Source: SFWF01 sp964599835 (GTDB lineage Bacteria > Bacillota > Clostridia > Oscillospirales > Acutalibacteraceae). From it: a DNA stretch of 19,030 nucleotides. This document shows, piece after piece, positions 1-6,718 of the stretch. A program made the position numbers and the translations under genes. The stretch is taken from assembly GCA_964599835.1 (NCBI GenBank), contig CAZRHF010000037.1, forward strand, positions 1-19,030, in the 5' to 3' direction. The notes under the pieces were generated by a model. That model was given only the letters and a program-made list of their open reading frames with translations. It ran no database searches and was not told the origin of the DNA. The stretch's first letter is position 1, and each line of letters opens with the position of its first letter.

Positions 1-410
1 ACGTTGGTTATGGCACCTATTGCCACGATATAAAGAGGTTTTTCGGGAGAATATTCTTTAGCGGTATTCCCTATAAAATCTGCGGCGGAAGACTCTACGG
101 GAGTTTCTTCGTCAGACAGAAACACGGTCGAGCCAAGGTAGGTTTTTTCCTTCATATCTTCCCTACCCATAAGGTCTAAAAGCTTCATTATTTCATCAAA
201 GCTCTTTTTCATTCCGTCCTCGGGAGAGACCGATTTTGGGTTTAAAAAAGGGGCGGCACAGATGCCTTTAACGTTTATTTTTTCGGAATTTTTGAGCATA
301 TAGGCGATAGCAAACTGATCGTCGATCTCGTTATAGGCATCGGTGTCGAGAATGACGTCTATTTTACTCTTCGGCACCTGAAGATTTTTTAAAAACTGTT
401 CGTTGGTCAT
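1..410 (-). CDS. Inosine/uridine-preferring nucleoside hydrolase, 3' end outside window (partial)
   Basis: The first 136 codons are visible, starting from the ATG at 408-410; the rest lies beyond the window edge. Near the N-terminus the protein reads DTDAYNEIDDQFAIAY (residues 22-37). This is the aspartate cluster that binds Ca2+ and ribose in the IUNH family; D22, D24, D30 and D31 are in place. A later IGAITN (131-136) matches the family's G-x-x-TN strand. Members cleave the N-glycosidic bond of ribonucleosides in the cytoplasm to salvage bases. The start is supported by AGAGGTG at 417-423, 6 nt upstream, and there is no signal peptide. The gene is divergent from the esterase at 544 and has its own promoter at 441-469. 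Substrate preference cannot be read from this part. Confidence 0.85.
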   Translation of the reverse strand, partial: MTNEQFLKNLQVPKSKIDVILDTDAYNEIDDQFAIAYMLKNSEKINVKGICAAPFLNPKSVSPEDGMKKSFDEIMKLLDLMGREDMKEKTYLGSTVFLSDEETPVESSAADFIGNTAKEYSPEKPLYIVAIGAITN

Positions 411-440
411 AAAAAACACCTCTTTTTCCGGTTTGAATAC

Positions 441-469
441 ATTTTAGCATACCTTTACTGCCATTTCAA
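441..469 (-). promoter_or_regulatory. Sigma-A promoter of the nucleoside hydrolase
   Basis: On the minus strand, TTGAAA (464-469) and TAAAAT (441-446) are separated by 17 bp. A TGn extension directly precedes the -10. The inferred start leaves a leader of about 25 nt before the ATG at 410. Confidence 0.65.
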
Positions 470-481
470 GGACGGTTTCTG

Positions 482-510
482 TTGCGTTTTAAACCAAACA
501 GGTATATAAT
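482..510 (+). promoter_or_regulatory. Sigma-A promoter of the esterase
   Basis: TTGCGT (482-487), a 17-bp spacer and a perfect TATAAT (505-510) lie 33 bp upstream of the esterase start. The two divergent promoters here lie back to back within about 70 bp. Confidence 0.65.
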
Positions 511-543
511 CTGACTATACGAAATACCTTGAGGTGATATTTT

Positions 544-1170
544 ATGAAAATTATCAAACAGAGATCTTCCGAGGAAATATTTCCCTACATAGCCTATGTT
601 CCCGAAAACCTTGGTGAGAAGCCTGCCGTTATCTTTCAGCTTCACGGTGCGGGGGAACGGGCTGAAGGGGGCGAAGAGCTGGAAAAGGTGCTTGTTCACG
701 GCTTTTCCCACGTCGTAAATGACGATAATCTTAAAAACTGCATTATAGTTATGCCCCAGTGTCCTAAAAACTCCTTTTGGGTGGCAAGGATAGAAAGCCT
801 CAAAAGGTTTATCGACAATATTATAGAAAAATTCAGTGCAGACACAAAAAGGGTCTACCTTTGCGGTCTCAGCATGGGAGGCTTCGGCACATGGTACACC
901 GCCATGGCATACCCCGAGGTCTTTGCGGCTATTGCCCCCTGTTGCGGCGGCGGAATGCCCTGGAATGCAGGAACGCTGGATATGCCGATATGGGCATTTC
1001 ACGGACTTGAGGACACGGTGGTTGACCCCGTAAACACCATACATATGATCGAGAAATTCAAAAACAGACCCGACGTAAAATGCGACCTTTATGAGGGGGT
1101 CGGACATAACTCGTGGGAAAAGGCCTTTTCGGAGGAGCTGCTTGATTGGATGCTTGAACAGAGCAGGTAA
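544..1170 (+). CDS. Alpha/beta-hydrolase esterase (phospholipase/carboxylesterase or dienelactone-hydrolase-like)
   Basis: A 208-residue alpha/beta hydrolase. The oxyanion-hole strand FQLHGAGE is at 31-38, the nucleophile elbow GLSMGG at 108-113 gives catalytic Ser110, HGLEDTVV at 153-160 supplies Asp157, and GVGHNSW at 185-191 supplies His188, so the whole triad is present in the usual order. Length and layout fit the small cytoplasmic or feruloyl-type esterases; no signal peptide or lipobox is seen. GAGGTGAT at 531-538 places the ATG 5 nt downstream. It is monocistronic: own promoter at 482-510 and a strong terminator at 1252-1299. The natural ester cannot be predicted. A peptidase role (prolyl oligopeptidase fold) is possible but less likely at this size. 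Confidence 0.85.
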   Translation: MKIIKQRSSEEIFPYIAYVPENLGEKPAVIFQLHGAGERAEGGEELEKVLVHGFSHVVNDDNLKNCIIVMPQCPKNSFWVARIESLKRFIDNIIEKFSADTKRVYLCGLSMGGFGTWYTAMAYPEVFAAIAPCCGGGMPWNAGTLDMPIWAFHGLEDTVVDPVNTIHMIEKFKNRPDVKCDLYEGVGHNSWEKAFSEELLDWMLEQSR

Positions 1171-1188
1171 GAAGAAATTGATTCACAG

Positions 1189-1224
1189 CAAATAATAACG
1201 GGAGGAGCAAGTCCCTCCCCTACA
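1189..1224 (+). repeat. Dispersed intergenic repeat, copy A
   Basis: This 36-bp core begins CAAATAATAACGGGAGG, can fold through GGGAGG/CCTCCC around a short loop, and ends CCCCTACA. It is identical to copies at 3943 and 10548 except for one base in the loop (T instead of C). It lies in the 3' untranslated part of the esterase transcript, ahead of the terminator. Confidence 0.85.
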
Positions 1225-1251
1225 ACCGTATTCATAAATTTTCACGAAAAA

Positions 1252-1299
1252 CAAGGCGATAACGTGACCGAGCGGATCACATTATCGCTTTGATTTTTT
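1252..1299 (+). terminator. Rho-independent terminator after the esterase, probably bidirectional
   Basis: Arms at 1252-1267 and 1277-1292 pair along 16 positions (two by G-T wobble) around a 9-nt loop, followed by TTTTTT at 1294-1299. An A-rich flank on the left gives a U-run on the minus strand as well, so it could also serve the convergent acetyltransferase gene ending at 1322. Confidence 0.85.
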
Positions 1300-1321
1300 A
1301 TTCACAATTTCGTTTAAACCG

Positions 1322-2056
1322 TTATTTCCGTTCCAGCACGGTCTCGGCGGGCGTTTCGGTGAAGCCGCATTTAAGGGCAGTATTCGCCGAGGCTGAGTTT
1401 CCGCCGTCGCAATGATAGGTTACAAGATATCCTCGTTTTACATACTCCGAGGCAACGCCGTCAAGAAGTGTGGAGGCGTATCCTTTGTTTCTGTGATACG
1501 GCTCGGTATGTATCCAACTTATCTCAACGATTTTGGCTTTTTCTATTTCGCTGACACTTAAAAAACAGTACAGCTCTTCTTCCGCCAGACCGAAACAGGC
1601 TTCGTCGAACTCTATCGCCATAGAAAAATTTTCCTTGGTAGTATCGGAGGCACTTTTTTCTATAAGCGGTCTGTGTGAAGCGATTAACCTCACGTATCTT
1701 CCGGAGTTTCCGACAACGCTTCTGCAAAACTGCCGTCTTTTAGATATCCTATAGTTTTCCGAAATCCCGGTACCCCGTATATCGAAGGGCGTTATTGCAG
1801 TAATTACCGATGGATTCAAGGCAGCCGCTTTTACAAAATACTCTTCATCCTCACAGAATACAAACATATCGTTTATACCGAATTCCTCATTCACTCTGCG
1901 AAAATAAAAATTTTTGTCGTCCTTGCAGTCACAAATAAGCTCAGCCAGACCTTTATTATAAAAGCAGGTTAAAAACTCGCAAAAGGTTTCTTTGTTTTTT
2001 TGCATTATTCGTTCTATCTTTTCTATCATTGTTCTGCTCATTCCGTAGTTTTTCAT
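1322..2056 (-). CDS. GNAT-family N-acetyltransferase
   Basis: Up to 244 residues. The C-terminal third is a GNAT fold: a beta strand VEISWIHTEPY, then the acetyl-CoA pyrophosphate loop HRNKGYAS (Q/R-x-x-G-x-G/A type) with its helix, and a final NTALKCGFTE segment typical of motif B. The N-terminal ~150 residues are not recognised and may be a degenerate second GNAT half, as in GNATs of about 250 residues. The acceptor substrate is unknown. The annotated start is uncertain: a promoter at 2059-2087 is so close that transcription should begin inside or just after this ATG. The real start may therefore be the in-frame ATG at 2041 or 2029. No convincing ribosome-binding site precedes any of them. 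Confidence 0.75.
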   Translation of the reverse strand: MKNYGMSRTMIEKIERIMQKNKETFCEFLTCFYNKGLAELICDCKDDKNFYFRRVNEEFGINDMFVFCEDEEYFVKAAALNPSVITAITPFDIRGTGISENYRISKRRQFCRSVVGNSGRYVRLIASHRPLIEKSASDTTKENFSMAIEFDEACFGLAEEELYCFLSVSEIEKAKIVEISWIHTEPYHRNKGYASTLLDGVASEYVKRGYLVTYHCDGGNSASANTALKCGFTETPAETVLERK

Positions 2057-2058
2057 TA

Positions 2059-2087
2059 ATTATACCACGTCGCCAAGCTTCGGTCAA
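2059..2087 (-). promoter_or_regulatory. Sigma-A promoter of the GNAT gene, abutting the start codon
   Basis: TTGACC (2082-2087), a 17-bp spacer and TATAAT (2059-2064) on the minus strand. The -10 ends 2 bp before the ATG at 2056, so the predicted first transcribed base falls near 2052. Confidence 0.75.
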
Positions 2088-2107
2088 TATAGCACAGATG
2101 AATGTTG

Positions 2108-2800
2108 TTAATCGAAAACAGCTATCGTTTCGGGGCAGATGTAGCCGAGATCCCGCGGATGGATGCCCCTTCGTATAGCCTCGTAAACAAACATCATAAC
2201 GTTCGGCTCATAGGGCATCGTGCGTTTTTGATCGGGAACACCCGTCAGATGGGGAGGTATCTCTTTTTTATGCGTTTTACACCACAGACTGAGCGGCTCT
2301 TTAATACCTGCCCCAAACTCCTTTTGTGCCCTTTTACAGATCTCAAAAAAGGTCCTTTCCTGCCCGTGGTTTAAAACAGGTATCAAAAGCTCGGGGCTTC
2401 CGTTTTCCGTCGTGACAAATCCCCGTTCCTCAAGAATGGGAAGTGCCTTCAGCATCCTTACGTCGACATCCACCCTTTCGGGACTTATTCCTTTTTTCAG
2501 CACATAGAAAAATTTGATCATATTGTATTCAACGTCCTGAACCCTCTCAAACCCATATCCCTGATGCTTTCTCCACCCCGTAGGGTCCAATGATGTCTCA
2601 TAGTTATAAAGTCTGAGGTCGCGGGCGTCGAGATAGCTTTCTATTCTCGCGCACCTTCTGCCCGACAGCATATACTCCTCTTTTCCCCTTTTATCCTCGG
2701 GCAGGGTATAGTTTTCGGGGTAGACCGTGGCGAAGGCTATCCATTTTCCTCCGTTTGGTCGGTCGGGGAATATCTGCGGATTTTCTCTGACCGCTTCCAT
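2108..2800 (-). CDS. C-terminal extension of the split sigma factor (frameshifted continuation)
   Basis: This 230-residue frame starts from an internal ATG and overlaps the upstream sigma-factor frame by 64 nt. It has no ribosome-binding site of its own in a sensible place. Its reading continues upstream through LYDS. Joining it to residue A of the sigma frame at about 2812 gives the smooth sequence EKYMEA-LYDSMEAVREN, so it is best read as the second half of one protein. The fold is not recognised. It is a charged, soluble stretch with alternating helix and strand character, several aromatic residues and no membrane segments. It may be a ligand- or protein-binding module controlling the sigma part. 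An independent protein is the less likely reading. Confidence 0.6.
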   Translation of the reverse strand: MEAVRENPQIFPDRPNGGKWIAFATVYPENYTLPEDKRGKEEYMLSGRRCARIESYLDARDLRLYNYETSLDPTGWRKHQGYGFERVQDVEYNMIKFFYVLKKGISPERVDVDVRMLKALPILEERGFVTTENGSPELLIPVLNHGQERTFFEICKRAQKEFGAGIKEPLSLWCKTHKKEIPPHLTGVPDQKRTMPYEPNVMMFVYEAIRRGIHPRDLGYICPETIAVFD

Positions 2801-3636
2801 ACTGTCGTACAGGCCTCCATATACTTTTCTGCAAAGGCTTCGGCTTCGCGTATATATTTCACATAATCGTCCGCGTGATAAATAATGAAATCGGTATACA
2901 CCTTGCCGTCTCCCATACGCTTCATAAGCTCTCCGTCAACGAGTTTGTTAACTATAGGCTCGACGTAGGCGGCGGCAACACCGATCGCCTTCGAAAGTTC
3001 GCTGACCGTAAGGGGTCTGTCGTAGGCAAGGATAAGGAGATTTTGGGCAAGTACGTCTCCTTCGGTAAGTGACATCGGCTCTCCGCCAAGTCCAAACGTA
3101 CCGCTGTTTCTCACGGCAAGATACTGCGGCATATAACTGACTTCCTGATACTTTTTCATTTCATCAAACCCTTTCCTTATTTGCTTTCTGCCAAAGTCCA
3201 AACGGCTTTTTACCGTACCCTCGGGCAGTTTTAACTCAGCGGATATTTCTTTAACGCTCATATTATGAAAATAATGCTTCACAATAACCCGACGGTAAGA
3301 TTCGGCAAGATGAGCCACCTCACGTCTTACGCCTTCGGCCTCTTCGCGGTCTATGATATCTTCATCAAAGGGCCGATCATCCGCGATTTCAAAGCCGTCG
3401 CCTACCGTTACGGTCGGAAGCCTGTATTTGCGACGAAGCATATCGTAATACTTTCTGTTCAGCAGGGTCGAAAGAAAGGCTCGCGGACGGTCAATGATAC
3501 CGCCTTTTTCAATATAACCAAGCGCAGACAGCAACGTTTCCTGAGTGATATCCTGAGCATCGGCCAGATCTCCGCATTTAGATACGGCTATATTCAGCAG
3601 ATATTCGGTTTCTTTTTGAAGTTCATTCCTTGGCAT
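2737..3636 (-). CDS. ECF-like sigma-70 family RNA polymerase sigma factor with winged-helix extension (frameshifted)
   Basis: The chosen start is the ATG at 3634-3636, preceded by AAGGAAG (3645-3651) at 8 nt; an upstream in-frame start at 3678 lacks such a site. Region 2 (sigma core binding and -10 recognition) spans about residues 10-70, including DAQDITQETLLSAL and RAFLSTLLNRKYYDMLRR. Region 4, the helix-turn-helix for the -35, is at about 110-160 with the hallmark NMSVKEISAELKLPEGTVKSR. A further winged-helix-like segment follows (RPLTVSELSKAIGV). After that the frame runs into an implausible tail (CTTVWKRS...) and stops, while the true continuation lies in the next frame (2108-2800). With a repaired frame the protein would be about 510 residues, far longer than an ordinary ECF factor. 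No anti-sigma gene is adjacent. Confidence 0.8.
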   Translation of the reverse strand: MPRNELQKETEYLLNIAVSKCGDLADAQDITQETLLSALGYIEKGGIIDRPRAFLSTLLNRKYYDMLRRKYRLPTVTVGDGFEIADDRPFDEDIIDREEAEGVRREVAHLAESYRRVIVKHYFHNMSVKEISAELKLPEGTVKSRLDFGRKQIRKGFDEMKKYQEVSYMPQYLAVRNSGTFGLGGEPMSLTEGDVLAQNLLILAYDRPLTVSELSKAIGVAAAYVEPIVNKLVDGELMKRMGDGKVYTDFIIYHADDYVKYIREAEAFAEKYMEACTTVWKRSEKIRRYSPTDQTEENG

Positions 3637-3707
3637 TTTATTTTCTTCCTTTTGAAAGCTTTCACTTATAAGTCGCAAATTTCCGCGTTGGGTTTGATGC
3701 TTTTTTA

Positions 3708-3716
3708 ATTATAACA
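3708..3716 (-). promoter_or_regulatory. Extended -10 promoter of the sigma-factor gene
   Basis: TGTTATAAT on the minus strand has a perfect -10 with TGn extension. No good -35 is visible at 16-18 bp. The predicted leader to the ATG at 3636 is about 65 nt. Confidence 0.5.
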
Positions 3717-3942
3717 TTATTTTAGGCAAATATGGATATATTTTTACCTTGCAGGGTGCGGCGTCCTCGACGCACCGTTACAGACCAAAGATTTTGATAA
3801 TAGAAATATTGTTGTTATCGAACAATAAGCCGCCTCGGGACGTCGAGGTAATTCCCCTCATAGGGGAAATGCCGCAAAGCGACAAAAGGGTCTGGGCGCG
3901 AGCCGTACCGCCGTCCCCTACAACACATCAATATATTTTCTG
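3717..3942. repeat. Intergenic repeat-like island without a gene
   Basis: No credible coding region is seen. The stretch holds a GC-rich hairpin (GGTGCG 3755-3760 / CGCACC 3771-3776) and a second G+C-rich block at about 3828-3925. It ends with CCCCTACAAC and an AT-rich tail, the same kind of tail that ends the dispersed repeat. It therefore looks like several repeat units inserted side by side just before copy B. Confidence 0.55.
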
Positions 3943-3978
3943 CAAATAATAACGGGAGGAGCAAGCCCCTCCCCTACA
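3943..3978 (+). repeat. Dispersed intergenic repeat, copy B
   Basis: The same 36-bp core as at 1189 and 10548 (CAAATAATAACGGGAGG ... CCTCCCCTACA). The downstream ATAAATTTT (3987-3995) also matches copy A. It is preceded by TATTTTCTG, like the TAAATTCTCTG before copy C. Confidence 0.85.
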
Positions 3979-4001
3979 CCGCACCAATAAATTTTAAACA
4001 T

Positions 4002-4036
4002 AAAAAACGCCCCGATATGCACGAAGCATATCGGGG
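4002..4036 (-). terminator. Rho-independent terminator of the SipW-type secreted protein gene
   Basis: Perfect 11-bp arms, CCCCGATATGC (4010-4020) and GCATATCGGGG (4026-4036), flank a 5-nt loop. On the minus strand the stem is followed by a T-run (A4002-4007). It lies 15 nt after the stop codon at 4051. Confidence 0.9.
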
Positions 4037-4050
4037 TGAAATTTTAAAAC

Positions 4051-6255
4051 TTATTCAAATACGATGCAATCTGCAATGGAGCTTGCCCAAGAGGGAAGAT
4101 CAACCGTGAACAGTTCAGTATCGTAATCTGAATCGCTTGCAGGAATGGTGAAGGTGTTTGCGGTTATCTTCTGACCGTTAACGGTGCAGTTCTTGATGAT
4201 AACCTTCTGACCCTGAGCCAGTCCCGAAAGGTCAAGATTCATATGCTCAACGAAGGAGCAGTCGGTAAGAGTGGTGTTAACGTAGGGCTTTAAAACACGA
4301 CCGTAAATGTTGTTATAATAGGTTCCCTGTTTGAACTCTACGTTAGTAAAGCTTGCGCTTTCAATGTTGGAGTAGCTGGTCCAGCCTGCAAGAACGGAGT
4401 TTGTAACAATGAGATCTACACCACTTGCTCCTGCCTCACCGGTATTGATGGGATAAAGCACTCCGTCACCGCCGATGTTAACGTTGTCAAGGATAACATC
4501 CTCCTGAGGATACATTATCATAACGGCGCGGCAACCTTCCTTAATGGTAATGTTCTTGATGGTTCCGCCGCTGGTCATAACGCCGTAATCGTCACTATAG
4601 CACTCCATATACAGCTCGTTGCCGTTACCGTCAAGGGTTCCGCCATTCAGCGCAACAGCGTAATTGTTTCCGTAGGGTGCTTTGGTAGCAGCTTCGGTGT
4701 CGATATCCTCGGTAAGAACAACGCTGTTTCCATTTGCAAGCTGTTCGGTAAGCTCGGCTGCTGTACCAACCTTATATCCGCCGACAGACCAGGTTCCGTC
4801 ACCGTTTTCGGTACTCTGATAGCCTTTAGCTACATAATTGTTACCATTTTGATTGGTAGGATCATCGGCAAAGGTGCCGCCATAAATTTCAATCATACCG
4901 CCGGTTACTGTACAAAGATCATAACCGTTTGCACAATCCCAATTCTCAAATGTACCGCCGTTAACAGTAACCTTTGCATTATTGCCGGAGTAGATTTGAT
5001 ACATACCCCAGTTGTCTGCGGCCATTTCATAGCCTTCGCGGAATGTGCCATCGTTGATTACAACCTCAGTTCCGTTGCCGTCAGCATAAATAGCGTGACC
5101 CCACGCAACTTCGGGAGTGTAGTAAGTACCGCCATTGATAACAACCTTGGTGCCTTCGGAGGCTCCAATAGCGCCTCGACCGGAAACGTTAGCACTATTT
5201 ACAGTAAGCTTACTGTCAGCACCGGATGTATTGATGGCATAGGAAGCAGTACCTAAAGTAGTATCGGAGGGCGCTCCTACTACATTAACGTTCTCTAAAG
5301 TCATTGTACCCTTGTTATAAATAGCAGAACCGCCATTTATACCGTTTGACGAAACTGTTCCGTCGACAAGGTTTAAGGTTCCGTTATTTACAATAGCATT
5401 TATTTTACCTTCAGCATTCAGACCTGCGCCGGAAATGGTATTTCCGTTAAGATCAAGAACAACGGTAGTGCCTGCGGCAACCGAAGCGGTCTCGGTCAGT
5501 TCAATATCAGCATCTAAGGTAATGTAAGCGTCTTTTCCTGAAGCGAACAGGGCAAGAAGTTCATCGGCGGTAGATACTCCGAAAGAAGCCAGCTCGTCAT
5601 ACATATTGTCAAAGCTGTCGGCTTCGGCGGTGAACTGGGTAGCGGTAAGGTTGACACCCAGTTTAATCACGGGAATATCGGTGCCGTTGTGGTTAGCGAC
5701 GTTGCCTACGGTTTCGGGCATATATACTACAAGAGCTACGTAATCAGCGGGGCCTTTGGACTCGATGGAATTTGCCTTAGTGTAGCCGTCAGAAATCTTC
5801 TGTCCGTTTACTACGGCAGCTCTTGCGGCGTCACGGTCTGCGAATTCCTCACTCTGATCCTCCACCGCTCCGAAATAGATGTGATCGGAAAGTTTAAAGG
5901 TGTCTCCGTCCTGATTTTTACCCTCGGTTTCGCTGACGATGTTAACGCCGAGCTGATACTTAAGGGCAAGGGAACCTGCATTGGATACCTTAAGATATAC
6001 TACCTCAGTATATCCGGGCTCCCAAAGGGTCTCTTCAGAAAAAAGCTTTGTATTCTCGTTTACTTCTACCCATTTATCGGTGTCGGTATCGAAGTACTCA
6101 AGAACGACATCAAGATTACCGGACTGAATAATATTATTCATACTGGTAACGCTGTCGGTGAACCAGGCGAAGGTAGAGCCGACCAGCATAGAGATGCAGA
6201 CGATCAGTGATAATACTGCCGAAAGCAACGCTTTTTTGGTTGATTTTACTTTCAT
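4051..6255 (-). CDS. Secreted beta-helix protein with SipW/TasA-type signal peptide
   Basis: The 734-residue protein starts at the ATG at 6253-6255; AGGAGG at 6265-6270 decides this start over an upstream in-frame one. Residues 1-30 are a signal peptide of the SipW-dependent class: a basic KVKSTKK start, a hydrophobic core, then STFAWFTD with likely cleavage after Ala30. Residues about 31-250 resemble TasA/CalY camelysins (SGNLDV, GYTEVVYLKV, NAGSLALKYQLGV). From about residue 270 the chain becomes a parallel beta-helix with short turns such as VINGGTYY, VINDGTF, VNGGTFE and IYGGTFAD, as in pectate-lyase-like and adhesin folds. No sortase signal or C-terminal membrane segment is seen, so it is probably released or incorporated into matrix fibres. 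The matching SipW peptidase is not in this window. Matrix or adhesin function is inferred; enzymatic activity on polysaccharide cannot be excluded. Confidence 0.85.
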   Translation of the reverse strand: MKVKSTKKALLSAVLSLIVCISMLVGSTFAWFTDSVTSMNNIIQSGNLDVVLEYFDTDTDKWVEVNENTKLFSEETLWEPGYTEVVYLKVSNAGSLALKYQLGVNIVSETEGKNQDGDTFKLSDHIYFGAVEDQSEEFADRDAARAAVVNGQKISDGYTKANSIESKGPADYVALVVYMPETVGNVANHNGTDIPVIKLGVNLTATQFTAEADSFDNMYDELASFGVSTADELLALFASGKDAYITLDADIELTETASVAAGTTVVLDLNGNTISGAGLNAEGKINAIVNNGTLNLVDGTVSSNGINGGSAIYNKGTMTLENVNVVGAPSDTTLGTASYAINTSGADSKLTVNSANVSGRGAIGASEGTKVVINGGTYYTPEVAWGHAIYADGNGTEVVINDGTFREGYEMAADNWGMYQIYSGNNAKVTVNGGTFENWDCANGYDLCTVTGGMIEIYGGTFADDPTNQNGNNYVAKGYQSTENGDGTWSVGGYKVGTAAELTEQLANGNSVVLTEDIDTEAATKAPYGNNYAVALNGGTLDGNGNELYMECYSDDYGVMTSGGTIKNITIKEGCRAVMIMYPQEDVILDNVNIGGDGVLYPINTGEAGASGVDLIVTNSVLAGWTSYSNIESASFTNVEFKQGTYYNNIYGRVLKPYVNTTLTDCSFVEHMNLDLSGLAQGQKVIIKNCTVNGQKITANTFTIPASDSDYDTELFTVDLPSWASSIADCIVFE

Positions 6256-6462
6256 TTTAATTTTCCTCCTAAGTTTTTTAAAAACAGAAAATTTAACGGG
6301 AGTTTCGGTCTTATTATTGGCCTCTAAGACCTGATGTGGAATTCCGTCCCGATGACTTTGCCTGACGCATTGTGCATTATGCACAAAAAAGTCAACAAAG
6401 CCCCCCCCCGATGGTCATTTTGACCAAACGAGAGAAGGCTTTTATGTAACTTCCGTTTTTAT
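6256..6462 (-). promoter_or_regulatory. Long structured 5' leader of the secreted beta-helix gene
   Basis: About 205 nt separate the predicted transcription start (near 6462) from the ATG. The leader contains several dyads: TGGTCA/TGACCA (6412-6426), the 17-nt palindrome TTGTGCATTATGCACAA (6370-6386), and GGTCTTA/TAAGACC (6307-6331). The last of these lies shortly upstream of the AGGAGG site. A run of nine G on the transcript (C6401-6409 on the plus strand) lies between the first two. No known riboswitch class is recognised. Confidence 0.5.
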
Positions 6463-6468
6463 GGGTCG

Positions 6469-6497
6469 ATTATAGCACACATTTTTATAAAAGTCAA
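6469..6497 (-). promoter_or_regulatory. Strong sigma-A promoter of the secreted beta-helix gene
   Basis: TTGACT (6492-6497), a 17-bp spacer and a perfect TATAAT (6469-6474) preceded by TGC, giving an extended -10. This is among the closest matches to consensus in the window and suggests high expression. Confidence 0.85.
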
Positions 6498-6637
6498 TGT
6501 TTTTGTAGTGAATACTTATGCGGGTTGCAGGGAAAGGGAAGGCTCACTTTTACATAAGTTTCATCACAGACATTCATTCTGCACTTTGCATTTTGCATTA
6601 AAAAAGCGGTGCAACCGCACCTTCCTGCTTTTCCCTC

Positions 6638-6666
6638 TTGACATTTTCTTTCGGGAGGAGTATTAT
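6638..6666 (+). promoter_or_regulatory. Sigma-A promoter of dinB
   Basis: A perfect TTGACA (6638-6643), a 17-bp spacer and TATTAT (6661-6666). The predicted transcription start near 6673 is at the edge of the LexA box. Confidence 0.8.
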
Positions 6667-6673
6667 ATTTATC

Positions 6674-6687
6674 AGAACATTTGTTCT
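6674..6687 (+). promoter_or_regulatory. LexA (SOS) operator at the dinB promoter
   Basis: AGAACATTTGTTCT contains the Gram-positive SOS box pattern GAAC-N4-GTTC with one extra matching base pair on each side. It begins 8 bp after the -10 hexamer, covering the transcription start, where bound LexA would block RNA polymerase. dinB-type polymerases are classic SOS genes. Confidence 0.8.
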
Positions 6688-6718
6688 TTTTTATTTTGCC
6701 GTTTTTGGGGGTGCAGGT

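Noticed and set aside
466..1107. A 213-codon minus-strand open frame opposite the esterase
   Set aside because: The plus strand encodes a complete esterase with catalytic triad, promoter, ribosome-binding site and terminator. The opposite frame has none of these and resembles no family.
2790..2820. Programmed -1 ribosomal frameshifting in the sigma-factor gene
   Set aside because: The junction reads GAG-GCC-TGT, without an X-XXY-YYZ slippery heptamer, an A/T-rich run or an obvious stimulatory stem. A mutation or base-calling error explains it more simply.
3749..3949. A 66-codon plus-strand open frame in the gap after the sigma gene
   Set aside because: It runs entirely through repeat-like sequence with hairpins, has no ribosome-binding site, and its translation looks random.
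6300..6400. A c-di-GMP-I riboswitch in the leader of the secreted protein gene (GGCAAA followed by GGGACG)
   Set aside because: The order is suggestive, but the tetraloop stem and the receptor helices expected around these bases are missing.
6597..6621. A terminator at GGTGC-AACC-GCACC with an adjacent A-run, upstream of dinB
   Set aside because: The U-run would act on minus-strand transcripts, but no minus-strand gene ends there. More likely part of an intergenic repeat.
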